Assembly (NCBI GenBank): GCA_910586005.1
Contig: CAJUHG010000002.1
Location: 42,187 to 106,186, forward strand
Length of the DNA: 64,000 nt
Origin: an uncultured Lachnospiraceae bacterium
Lineage (GTDB): Bacteria; Bacillota; Clostridia; Lachnospirales; Lachnospiraceae
Reading direction: 5' to 3'
In this document: positions 8,761 through 16,435 of the stretch, piece after piece
Position numbering within the stretch: the first letter of the stretch is position 1
Layout: each line of letters opens with the position of its first letter
Program-made: the position numbers and the translations under genes
Notes under the pieces: model-generated
What the model saw: the letters and a program-made list of their open reading frames with translations, nothing else
Databases searched by the model: none
Told to the model about the DNA's origin: nothing

Positions 8761-8799
8761 TTGAAACAACAATTCATTATAAAAATATTTTTGAAACAA
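8761..8799 (+). promoter_or_regulatory. Two direct TTGAAACAA operator-like sites
   Basis: TTGAAACAA occurs at 8761-8769 and 8791-8799, exactly 30 bp apart, just downstream of the predicted transcription start. GAAACA/TGTTTC cores are typical of operators of DeoR-family sugar regulators such as FruR and LacR. Inferred role: autorepression by the DeoR protein encoded next. Confidence 0.6.
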
Positions 8800-8837
8800 A
8801 AGTATGGATTGCAAAAGTAAAAAAAGATGATAAAATG

Positions 8838-8910
8838 AAAGGAGTAGGTGAATTATGAAGTAAAAGAAAAAGAAAACATAGTTATCGTTTGATTATGTTT
8901 TCTCAGGAGG
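8838..8910 (+). promoter_or_regulatory. Leader with two-codon ORF and hairpin over the deoR start
   Basis: An AAAGGAG site (8838-8844) is followed 10 nt later by ATG AAG TAA (8855-8863), a two-codon reading frame. Then a perfect 10-bp stem, AGAAAACATA (8871-8880) with TATGTTTTCT (8894-8903), ends just before the AGGAGG ribosome binding site (8905-8910) of deoR. Whether the small frame is translated is unknown. Confidence 0.4.
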
Positions 8911-8917
8911 TATTACA

Positions 8918-9679
8918 ATGGATGCAATGGAACAGCGCAGAAATTTAATTGTGGATTTGGTGAATCAGAGCGGAAATATAAGTTTTGCACAGTTAAAGAA
9001 AAAAATTCCCCAAATATCTGAAATGACACTGCGCACAGATTTAAAAGCTCTTGATGAAGCAAAACGAATTGTTCGGGTGCATGGAGGAGCGAAGTCGGTA
9101 GATGTTGTAATAGGTACTGATGATATGTTAAGCCGGAGATTAGTAAGAAATATAGAAGCAAAACAGTTGATTATACAAAAAGCACTAAAACTTATTCGGA
9201 AAGATACAACTATTTTTTTGGATTCTGGCAGTACAACAACAGCACTGGCCTCATGTATACCAGATCAGTCAAATTTAATTTATACCAATTCTTTAACTTG
9301 TGCAGTAGAACTCTGCAAATTAATGAACCCAAAGGTACATGTTCTTGGAGGAAGCATTAATCAATATAGTATGAGTATTTGTGGGATTCATGCGATTCAA
9401 GATATATTAAGAATTAACTTTAATCAAGTATTTATGGGAGTTACTAGTTATTGTGAACAGACAGGATTTAGTTGTGGTGTGGATGAAGAAGCAGTTTTAA
9501 AAAAAGCTGTTATGAATCAAGCAGAACAATCCATTATTTTAATGGATTCTACGAAGGTAGGTGTCAAAAGTACCTATACAATTTGCGAATTGTCTGATGT
9601 AGATATTATTATTTCTGATGACAATCTACCAGAAGAATTTTTAGAAGATTGTAAGAAATATAAAGTACAAGTTATTTAG
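8918..9679 (+). CDS. DeoR/GlpR-family sugar-phosphate-responsive repressor
   Basis: The 253-residue product has an N-terminal DeoR helix-turn-helix (about residues 5-58, with ISFAQLKKKIPQISEMTLRTDL and the RVHGGAKS family segment) and a C-terminal DeoRC sensor domain with FLDSGSTTTALA, YTNSL and the MDSTKVG effector-site motif. The family usually senses sugar phosphates, and fructose 1-phosphate would suit this operon, which contains 1-phosphofructokinase. It likely binds the TTGAAACAA sites upstream. An AGGAGG site at 8905-8910 fixes the start. It was probably contiguous with the PTS gene before a small element inserted between them. Confidence 0.9.
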   Translation: MDAMEQRRNLIVDLVNQSGNISFAQLKKKIPQISEMTLRTDLKALDEAKRIVRVHGGAKSVDVVIGTDDMLSRRLVRNIEAKQLIIQKALKLIRKDTTIFLDSGSTTTALASCIPDQSNLIYTNSLTCAVELCKLMNPKVHVLGGSINQYSMSICGIHAIQDILRINFNQVFMGVTSYCEQTGFSCGVDEEAVLKKAVMNQAEQSIILMDSTKVGVKSTYTICELSDVDIIISDDNLPEEFLEDCKKYKVQVI

Positions 9680-9720
9680 AAGAAAACTGATGTGGACATT
9701 TTCATTTTGTCTTTCAAGAG

Positions 9721-9834
9721 TAAACGAACTTAAGTAATTGTGATATTAATGATTTTTTCATTTCCTATTGTCTTCTTGTGATGGGGATACACTATGTAAA
9801 GAATGGTAATTTCACAATTACTTAATAAACGAAC
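9721..9834. mobile_element. MITE-like 96-bp element with 9-bp flanking direct repeats
   Basis: A 96-bp segment (9730-9825) starts with TTAAGTAATTGTGA and ends with its exact complement TCACAATTACTTAA; the match continues to 18 of 19 positions. It is flanked without gap on both sides by the same 9-mer, TAAACGAAC (9721-9729 and 9826-9834), as expected of a target-site duplication. It carries no gene. Removing it leaves a normal short gap with the AAGGAG site of the PTS gene. It may instead act as an intercistronic RNA stem. Confidence 0.6.
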
Positions 9835-9851
9835 GAAGAAGGAGAAAATTA

Positions 9852-11732
9852 ATGAAAAATGGTGTTCAACGTTTTGGTAAATTTCTCTCAGCAATGATTA
9901 TGCCCAATATAGGTGCATTAATTGCATTTGGTTTTCTAGCTGCATTTTTTAATAGCAGTGGATGGATTCCACATGAGGGATTTGCCACAATCTTTTCAGC
10001 AATTTTAGTTTATTTAATTCCAATTTTAATCGCAGCAACAGGTGGAAGATTGGTTGGTGGAGAACGTGGCAGTATTGTCGCTGCAATTGCAGTTGTGGGT
10101 GCAATTATGAGTGACCCCAATACTACGATGTTAATGGCAGCTATGATAATGGGACCCTTAGCAGGTTTTTGCATTAAGAAATTTGATGAGGCAATGGAGG
10201 ACCATATGCCAGCAGGTTTTGAGATGCTTATCAATAATTTTTCTGTTGGTATTATTGGTATGTTATTGGCTATGTTGGGTTTTGTTGCAATTGGTCCTTT
10301 TATGAATTTAATTCTTAGTATCTTGGCAGCAGGAGTTAATTTTTTAATTACGCATGGTGTATTACCACTGATTGCTGTTTTTATTGAGCCAGCAAAAGTA
10401 TTATTTTTAAATAATGCAATCAATCATGGTATTTTTACCCCTATTGCGACTGCACAGGCAGCAGAAACAGGAAGATCTATTATGTATATGCTAGAATCAA
10501 ATCCAGGTCCAGGTCTTGGTGTGTTATTGGCATATATGTTCTTTTGTGAAGATAAGAAAACGAAACAGTCTGCTCCAGGTGCAGTGATTATCCATTTATT
10601 AGGCGGTATTCATGAGATTTATTTTCCTTATATCTTAATGAATCCTTTTATAATTATTGGTCCCATTTTAGGTAACGTTGCAGCAATTTTCTGGTATAAT
10701 TTAACAGATTGTGGTTTGGTAGGGCCTGCTTCTCCTGGTTCCATTATTGCATATTTAATGATGACGCCAGGAAATAAAATGCTTCCAGTTATTGTAGGTG
10801 TGCTAATAGCTACTGGTATTTCTTTTGGGATATCTTCTGTTATGATTCGTATGTCTAAGGGAAAGAGTTTAGAGGAGGCACAAGAACAAGTTGCAAGTCG
10901 GAAAGCAGAAGCAAAAGGACAAAGTACAGGAAATACAACAGTTGTTAAGGCGGAAGGTGTAAGAAAAGTGGTATTTGCTTGTGATGCAGGTATGGGTTCT
11001 TCTGCTATGGGTGCAACAAAGTTTAGAAATAGAGTAAAAGCAAACAGACCTGACTTGACAGTTATTAATTCATCTGTAGATACAATTCCAACAGATTGTG
11101 ATATTGCAGTTGTTCAGGTTACCTTAGTGGAGCGTGCAAGAAAATGTGTACCTCATGCACAGATAGTAACCATCAATAATTTTTTGGCAGATCCTGCCTT
11201 AGATGCGTTATTTGAACAATTAACATCAAAAGAAGATGTACAACAAAATAAGAATCTTCCAAAACAAAAAATAGAAGAAATTGTATCAGAGGTTGCATCT
11301 TCTGATGATAAGAAACAAATACTAGTAAGAGATGGAATCAAATTGAATTTAAAGACAGTTTCTAAGGAAGAAGCTATTCAAGCAGCAGGGGAACTTTTGG
11401 CAGAACTTGGCTATGTAGATGCATCTTATGTGGATGCAATGCAAGAGCGTGAAAAGATTGTAACTACATATATGGGCTTAGGTGTGGCAATTCCGCATGG
11501 AACTTCGCAGGCAAAAGGTACTGTGAAAAAAACGGGTATTGTATTGTTGCAATATCCAGAGGGTGTTTCATTTGGAGATGAAAAAGCACAGCTTATATTT
11601 GGTATTGCAGGTGTTGGCAATGAACATCTGGATTTATTAGAAAAAATTTGTGGTATGTTAGAAGAGGAAGATATTTTGGAAACCTTCAAGATGACAGCAG
11701 ATATAGACTGGATATTAAGACAGTTAAATTAG
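9852..11732 (+). CDS. mtlA: PTS system mannitol-type EIICBA component
   Basis: The 626-residue protein combines all three domains of a mannitol permease, as in Escherichia coli MtlA. The membrane EIIC domain covers about residues 1-340, with the conserved NNAINHGIFTP loop and the GGIHEIYFPY motif. EIIB follows at about 370-465 with the phosphocysteine loop CDAGMGSSAMG. EIIA covers about 490-626, with the phosphohistidine in GVAIPHGT. It takes up a hexitol, most likely mannitol, and releases it as hexitol phosphate, using phosphate from the HPr and enzyme I encoded downstream. AAGGAG precedes the ATG. Confidence 0.93.
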   Translation: MKNGVQRFGKFLSAMIMPNIGALIAFGFLAAFFNSSGWIPHEGFATIFSAILVYLIPILIAATGGRLVGGERGSIVAAIAVVGAIMSDPNTTMLMAAMIMGPLAGFCIKKFDEAMEDHMPAGFEMLINNFSVGIIGMLLAMLGFVAIGPFMNLILSILAAGVNFLITHGVLPLIAVFIEPAKVLFLNNAINHGIFTPIATAQAAETGRSIMYMLESNPGPGLGVLLAYMFFCEDKKTKQSAPGAVIIHLLGGIHEIYFPYILMNPFIIIGPILGNVAAIFWYNLTDCGLVGPASPGSIIAYLMMTPGNKMLPVIVGVLIATGISFGISSVMIRMSKGKSLEEAQEQVASRKAEAKGQSTGNTTVVKAEGVRKVVFACDAGMGSSAMGATKFRNRVKANRPDLTVINSSVDTIPTDCDIAVVQVTLVERARKCVPHAQIVTINNFLADPALDALFEQLTSKEDVQQNKNLPKQKIEEIVSEVASSDDKKQILVRDGIKLNLKTVSKEEAIQAAGELLAELGYVDASYVDAMQEREKIVTTYMGLGVAIPHGTSQAKGTVKKTGIVLLQYPEGVSFGDEKAQLIFGIAGVGNEHLDLLEKICGMLEEEDILETFKMTADIDWILRQLN

Positions 11733-11748
11733 CAAAATTACTAGAATG

Positions 11749-11771
11749 TAAGAACAATTTTAGCGTTCTTA
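11749..11771 (+). other. Small intercistronic hairpin after mtlA
   Basis: TAAGAAC (11749-11755) pairs with GTTCTTA (11765-11771). No T-run follows, so it is more likely an mRNA processing or stability element than a terminator. Confidence 0.35.
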
Positions 11772-11854
11772 TAATAGGGCGCATACCATGCAGGGCATAG
11801 TATTTTATTAGATATAGATTGTATTTGAGATAATTAAATTTAGGAGGAAATGAA

Positions 11855-13117
11855 ATGAAAGTAAAAGGTGTTAGACTTCATGGTGCACATGATATTAGAT
11901 TAGAGGAATTTGAGCTTCCTGAGATAAAAGAAGATGAAATTTTAGTTAAAGTTGTCAGTGATAGCATTTGTATGTCTACTTGGAAAATGGTGCAAGCTGG
12001 TAAAAATCATAAGCGTGTGCCAGAAAATGTAGCAGAACATCCTGTTATTATTGGACATGAATTTACGGGTGATATTGTAAAAGTTGGGGAAAAATGGAAA
12101 GATAAATTTCATGAAGGAAAGAAATTTGCGCAGCAGCCCGCAATTCCAGGGCAAATGGAATCTCCAGGATATTCCTATGAATTTTTTGGAGGAGCTTCCA
12201 CTTATTGCATTTTTCCAAATGATGTTATTGAAAAAGGTTGCATTTGGGAATATGATGGAGATAGCTACTTTGAGGCATCTCTTGGTGAACCTATGAGTTG
12301 TTGCATTGGTGGATATCACAGTAATTATCACACAGAGCATCTTTCCTATGAACATAAGATGGGTACCTTAGCTGGAGGAGATATTTTGATACTTGGTGGA
12401 TGTGGTCCTATGGGACTTGGAGCAGTAAGTTATGGCCTAACCTTTGAAAATAAGCCAAAACGAATTGTTGTTACAGATATCAATGATGCTAAGATTGCCA
12501 GAGCAAAAGAAGTAATTTCAGAGGCAGAAGCGAAAGAGAAGGGTGTAGAACTTCATTATGTTAATACAGCGAATATGGAAGATCCAGTGGCTGAACTTCG
12601 TGCGATTACAGAAGGGGTAGGATATAGTGATGTGTTTGTATATGCTCCTGTACAGAGTATTGCAGAGATGGGAAATCGTCTGCTTGCAGTAGATGGGTGT
12701 TTAAATTTCTTTGCAGGTCCTACAGATACACAATTTTCTGCAAGTATGAACCTCTATGATTGCCATTATGCAAGAACTAAAATTATGGGGTCTACAGGTG
12801 GCAATACAGAAGATATGAAGGAGGCCATTGAAAAATCAGCAAAAGGTTTGATTAATTCGGCTGTTATGGTAACTCATGTAGGTGGAATAGATTCTATTGT
12901 TGATACAACCAATCATTTACCAAATATTCCAGGTGGTAAGAAATTAGCTTATATTCAATTTGATATGCCAATGACAGCAATTGAAGATTTTGGAAAATTA
13001 GGAGAAAAAGATCCCTTCTTTAAAAAATTAGATGAATGTTGCAAGCGAAACAAAGGTCTTTGGTCAAAAGAGGCAGAAGACATGTTGTTTGAACATTTTG
13101 GAGGAGTACAGTCATGA
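11855..13117 (+). CDS. Zinc-dependent dehydrogenase, L-sorbose-1-phosphate reductase (SorE)-like
   Basis: This is a 420-residue medium-chain dehydrogenase. The N-terminal catalytic part has the first zinc-ligand region (DSICMSTWK), GHEFTGDIVKVG and LGEPMSCCIGGYH; a Rossmann domain follows with ILGGCGPMGLGAVSYG near residues 176-191 and VVTDIND. The length and pattern fit SorE-type dehydrogenases, which in known cases interconvert a hexitol phosphate and the ketose 1-phosphate by acting on the carbon next to the phosphate. In this operon it would oxidise the mannitol 1-phosphate made by MtlA to fructose 1-phosphate, the substrate of the next enzyme. That is inference. AGGAGG precedes the ATG and the stop overlaps fruK by 4 nt. 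Confidence 0.8.
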   Translation: MKVKGVRLHGAHDIRLEEFELPEIKEDEILVKVVSDSICMSTWKMVQAGKNHKRVPENVAEHPVIIGHEFTGDIVKVGEKWKDKFHEGKKFAQQPAIPGQMESPGYSYEFFGGASTYCIFPNDVIEKGCIWEYDGDSYFEASLGEPMSCCIGGYHSNYHTEHLSYEHKMGTLAGGDILILGGCGPMGLGAVSYGLTFENKPKRIVVTDINDAKIARAKEVISEAEAKEKGVELHYVNTANMEDPVAELRAITEGVGYSDVFVYAPVQSIAEMGNRLLAVDGCLNFFAGPTDTQFSASMNLYDCHYARTKIMGSTGGNTEDMKEAIEKSAKGLINSAVMVTHVGGIDSIVDTTNHLPNIPGGKKLAYIQFDMPMTAIEDFGKLGEKDPFFKKLDECCKRNKGLWSKEAEDMLFEHFGGVQS

Positions 13118-14022
13118 TTTATACGGTTACCTTTAACCCATCCTTGGATTATATTGTATCCATGAAGGGATTTGAAATGGGTATGACAAACCGAACCACT
13201 GGGGAACAAATATTCCCTGGTGGCAAGGGAATAAATGTATCCATTGTGTTAAACAATCTAGGAATAGAAAATACTGCCTTGGGATTTACTGCAGGCTTTA
13301 CAGGAGAACAGATTGAAAAAGAAAGTCGGAAAATGGGAGTAATCACAGATTTTATCCAAATAGAACATGGATTTTCTCGTATTAATGTCAAATTAAAAGA
13401 TTATGATGGTACAGAAATTAATGGTATGGGACCAGAAATTGACCAAGATGCGATAGAGAAATTATATGAGAAATTAGAGAAATTAGAAGAAGGAGATGTA
13501 TTAGTATTAGCTGGTAGCATTCCAAAAAGTTTACCAGATTCCATCTATAAAAATATTATGGAGCGTCTTCAAAAAAAGGGAGTATTATTTGTAGTCGATG
13601 CAACAAGAGATTTGTTGTTAAACGTATTAGAATATCACCCATTTTTAATTAAACCTAATAATCATGAACTTGGAGAAATCTTTGAAGTAGTGTTACAAAC
13701 AAGAGATGAGGTGGTTCCTTATGCAAGAAAACTACAAGAAAAAGGTGCCAGAAATGTTTTGGTATCTATGTCGGGACAGGGAGCTGTTTTAGTGGATGAA
13801 ACAGGAGAAGTATATACACTTCCTGCACCAAAAGGAACCTTAGTAAATGCAGTAGGAGCTGGAGACTCTATGGTAGCTGGTTTTTTGGCAGGTTGGACAG
13901 AAAAGAAAGATTATAATTATGCATTTCGCATGGGAATTTCAACCGGAAGTGCTAGTGCTTTTTCAGAATTGCTAGCAACCAGAAAAGAAGTAGAAAAAAT
14001 AATTGCAACTTTGGAAAAATAA
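13114..14022 (+). CDS. fruK: 1-phosphofructokinase (PfkB family)
   Basis: FruK phosphorylates fructose 1-phosphate to fructose 1,6-bisphosphate. The 302-residue product starts MIYTVTFNPSLDYIV, typical for 1-phosphofructokinases, has the substrate motif GGKGINVS near residue 38, LAGSIPKSLPD, the DATRDLL strand, and the PfkB signature GAGDSMVAGFLAG near residue 249 with the catalytic Asp. Tagatose-6-phosphate kinases belong to the same family and cannot be fully excluded. Its ATG overlaps the stop of the dehydrogenase gene (ATGA), showing tight coupling. Confidence 0.9.
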   Translation: MIYTVTFNPSLDYIVSMKGFEMGMTNRTTGEQIFPGGKGINVSIVLNNLGIENTALGFTAGFTGEQIEKESRKMGVITDFIQIEHGFSRINVKLKDYDGTEINGMGPEIDQDAIEKLYEKLEKLEEGDVLVLAGSIPKSLPDSIYKNIMERLQKKGVLFVVDATRDLLLNVLEYHPFLIKPNNHELGEIFEVVLQTRDEVVPYARKLQEKGARNVLVSMSGQGAVLVDETGEVYTLPAPKGTLVNAVGAGDSMVAGFLAGWTEKKDYNYAFRMGISTGSASAFSELLATRKEVEKIIATLEK

Positions 14023-14048
14023 AAAAATAAGAAAGAGGATGATTAATA

Positions 14049-14306
14049 ATGAAAGAATTTAATTATGTTATTACAGATGCAGAAGGGATTCATGCTCGAC
14101 CAGCAGGGGAATTGGTAAAGAAAGCAAAAGAGTACATATCTTCTATATCCATTATCAAAGAAGGAAAAAAGGCAGATGCCAAAAAACTTTTTGGAGTGAT
14201 GGGACTTGGTGTAAAACAGGGAATGGAGATTACAGTACAAGTAGAAGGTGAGGATGAAGAAACTGCAGCAGCAGCTATGGAGACATTTTTAAAGGAAAAT
14301 TTATAA
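14049..14306 (+). CDS. HPr-family phosphocarrier without the regulatory Ser46
   Basis: The 85-residue protein has the HPr active site GIHARPAG with His15, so it can take phosphate from enzyme I and pass it to EIIA. The usual regulatory site (Lys-Ser-Ile-Met at 45-48) reads Lys-Lys-Leu-Phe: residue 46 is Lys, and residue 52 is Gly. HPr kinase therefore cannot phosphorylate it at that position. This is the reverse of Crh, which keeps Ser46 but lacks His15. It is likely an operon-dedicated phosphocarrier outside catabolite repression. It follows fruK by 26 nt. Confidence 0.93.
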   Translation: MKEFNYVITDAEGIHARPAGELVKKAKEYISSISIIKEGKKADAKKLFGVMGLGVKQGMEITVQVEGEDEETAAAAMETFLKENL

Positions 14307-14537
14307 AATGAAACTATTTTGACCCTGACTATCGGGTGGAACTTCCCTTGGAATTTTAGGAAGCAAAATTCAAGAGAACTCTTTCCTGTTGACGGAGAGC
14401 AGGGGTGCATAGATGAAATTATCATGTTTTGCATGATATGCACCCCTGTAAAATTTCCTATAAATCTTCACGCCTGCTTAGCAGGTACTATCGCCTAAGA
14501 AAATCAATTGTTATAAGTAGAGAGGAGGGTTTTATAT
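14307..14537 (+). other. Structured 231-nt intercistronic region between HPr and enzyme I genes
   Basis: The gap holds several potential stems: CAGGGGTGCAT (14400-14410) with ATGCACCCCTG (14438-14448), a nested TATCATG/CATGATA, a CCTGC/GCAGG hairpin near 14474-14486, and an upstream imperfect stem around 14353-14372. No T-run follows any of them, so they do not look like a terminator. No known riboswitch consensus was recognised. It may tune expression of enzyme I relative to HPr, or be a small palindromic repeat element. Confidence 0.45.
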
Positions 14538-16202
14538 ATGGAAACATATAAAGGGAAAAGTGTATTTGGAGGTATTGCCATTGGCAAATTACACATCTAC
14601 AATAAGAAAAATTTGCAAGTGAAACGCAAGCATATTGAAACAGAAGAAATAGAGAGAGAAGTAGAACGCTTTCATAAGGCAAGGGAAGATGCAATTGCGC
14701 AACTTGTGGAACTTTATGAAAAATCAATCTCTTCTGTAGGAACTTCAAATGCAGCCATTTTTGAAATTCATCAAATGATGCTGCAAGATGATGATTATAT
14801 TGAATCCACAGAAAATATGATACAAACGCAGCAAGTAAATGCTGAATATGCAGTGGCTATGACTAGTGATAATTTTGCAAGTATGTTTGCTGCAATGGAA
14901 GATGACTATATGAAAGGGCGTGCAGCAGATGTCCGTGATATTTCAGAAAGAGTATTGCTGATTTTAACTGGACAAGAATCTGATTGTATTGATACAGAAG
15001 AACCTGTGATTGTTGTGGCAGATGATTTAGCACCTAGTGAAACAGTTCAAATGGATAAATCCAAAGTTTTGTCTTTTGTTACAGTACATGGTTCTACCAA
15101 TTCTCATACTGCAATTTTAGCAAGAACAATGGGGATTCCTGCACTGATTGGAACTCCCATTCCATTGGAGGATTCTATCAATGGAAAATTAGCAATTGTA
15201 GATGGTGATACAGGACAGATTTATGTGGAACCAGATGAAGAAACTTTTGCAATGATGCAAGAAAAATATAAAGTAATTCAGACGAAAAAAGAACTGTTGC
15301 AGACATTAAAAGGTAAGGAAACAGTAACTTTAGATGGGCGTCGCATTATGCTTTATGCAAATATAGGTAATTATAAAGACTTATCTTTGGTATTAGAAAA
15401 TGATGCGGAAGGAATTGGGCTATTTCGCAGTGAATTTTTATATTTAGAGGGTGATACTTATCCAACAGAAGAAGAACAGTTAAAAATTTATCGTGCTGTA
15501 GCAGAAACAATGGCTGGGAAGCGTGTAATTATTCGTACGTTGGATATTGGCGCTGACAAACAAGCAGATTATTTTGAATTACCCAAAGAAGAAAATCCAG
15601 CGATGGGGTGTCGGGCAATTCGTATTTGTTTGACTAGGCCAGAAGTTTTTAAGACGCAACTTCGAGCACTATTTCGGGCAAGTGCTTTTGGTAAAATTGC
15701 AATTATGTATCCAATGATTACTTCTTTATCAGAAATTACTAAAATTAAAAATATTGTAGAAGAAGTAAAACAGGAATTGACAGAAGCAGGTGTTCCTTTT
15801 GGCAATCCAGAACAAGGAATTATGATTGAAACACCAGCAGCAGTTATTATTAGTGATCAGTTGGCAAAAGAAGTAGATTTCTTTAGTATTGGAACAAATG
15901 ATTTAACTCAATATACATTAGCAATTGATCGGCAAAATGCACAACTAGATGAATTTTATGATCCTCATCATCAAGCAATCTTGCGGATGATTGCAACAAC
16001 AGTAGAAAATGCACATAAAGCAAATATCTGGTGTGGAATTTGTGGAGAACTTGGTGCAGACCCAGAGTTAAGTAAATTATTTTTGTCTATTGGTATAGAT
16101 GAATTAAGTATGTCCCCTGGAAATCTTTTATTTATTAGAAAAATAATTCGTGAAACAAATATATTAGAAGAGGGAGAAGCAATTAGAAAACAGTTTCTAT
16201 AA
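14538..16202 (+). CDS. ptsI: PTS enzyme I, phosphoenolpyruvate-protein phosphotransferase
   Basis: The 554-residue product takes phosphate from PEP and passes it to HPr. It has the N-terminal HPr-binding helical region, the phosphohistidine site GSTNSHTAILARTMG near residue 190, the PEP-binding barrel with LFRSEFLY and TLDIGADKQ, and the active-site Cys in GICGELGAD near residue 500. Length is close to the usual 570. An AGGAGGG site precedes the ATG. Being the last gene of the mtl-type operon, it may be the genome's only enzyme I or an operon-specific one; this window cannot tell. Confidence 0.94.
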   Translation: METYKGKSVFGGIAIGKLHIYNKKNLQVKRKHIETEEIEREVERFHKAREDAIAQLVELYEKSISSVGTSNAAIFEIHQMMLQDDDYIESTENMIQTQQVNAEYAVAMTSDNFASMFAAMEDDYMKGRAADVRDISERVLLILTGQESDCIDTEEPVIVVADDLAPSETVQMDKSKVLSFVTVHGSTNSHTAILARTMGIPALIGTPIPLEDSINGKLAIVDGDTGQIYVEPDEETFAMMQEKYKVIQTKKELLQTLKGKETVTLDGRRIMLYANIGNYKDLSLVLENDAEGIGLFRSEFLYLEGDTYPTEEEQLKIYRAVAETMAGKRVIIRTLDIGADKQADYFELPKEENPAMGCRAIRICLTRPEVFKTQLRALFRASAFGKIAIMYPMITSLSEITKIKNIVEEVKQELTEAGVPFGNPEQGIMIETPAAVIISDQLAKEVDFFSIGTNDLTQYTLAIDRQNAQLDEFYDPHHQAILRMIATTVENAHKANIWCGICGELGADPELSKLFLSIGIDELSMSPGNLLFIRKIIRETNILEEGEAIRKQFL

Positions 16203-16210
16203 TAGTTCCC

Positions 16211-16250
16211 AAGGTGTATGATAAGAGAAATAATATCATACACCTTTTTT
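16211..16250 (+). terminator. Rho-independent terminator of the PTS operon
   Basis: AAGGTGTATGAT (16211-16222) pairs with ATCATACACCTT (from 16235), followed by a run of T. Confidence 0.9.
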
Positions 16251-16272
16251 ATATGATATACCTTTTTTTTGA

Positions 16273-16301
16273 TTGTGTTGTAAATCGGGATGTGTTATAC
16301 T
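16273..16301 (+). promoter_or_regulatory. Promoter of the surface-protein operon, with structured leader
   Basis: TTGTGT at 16273-16278 and TATACT at 16296-16301 with a 17-nt spacer. The leader of about 130 nt contains a 16-bp perfect palindrome, ATTTTTGCGCAAAAAT (16365-16380), and a GGCATTT/AAATGCC stem (16350-16383). No known riboswitch class was recognised. Confidence 0.5.
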
Positions 16302-16435
16302 ATATGTATAAAAGCGAAAGCATTTGCCTGAAAAACTTCAAAGAAAAAAGGCATTTGCTATTATATTTTTGCGCAAAAATGCCGAAAAAACTAATAAAAT
16401 ATTATGCATGATGATGAAGCAAGGAGGAGTGAACT

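Noticed and set aside
8571..9851. Catabolite-responsive (cre) element at the mtl operon
   Set aside because: I found no good match to the TGWAAnCGNTNWCA consensus upstream of the operon.
10010..10423. 137-aa minus-strand frame opposite mtlA
   Set aside because: It mirrors the hydrophobic EIIC coding sequence, has no ribosome binding site, and mtlA is unambiguous.
14307..14537. T-box or BglG-type antiterminator leader before ptsI
   Set aside because: No T-box sequence, no terminator with T-run and no PRD regulator nearby.
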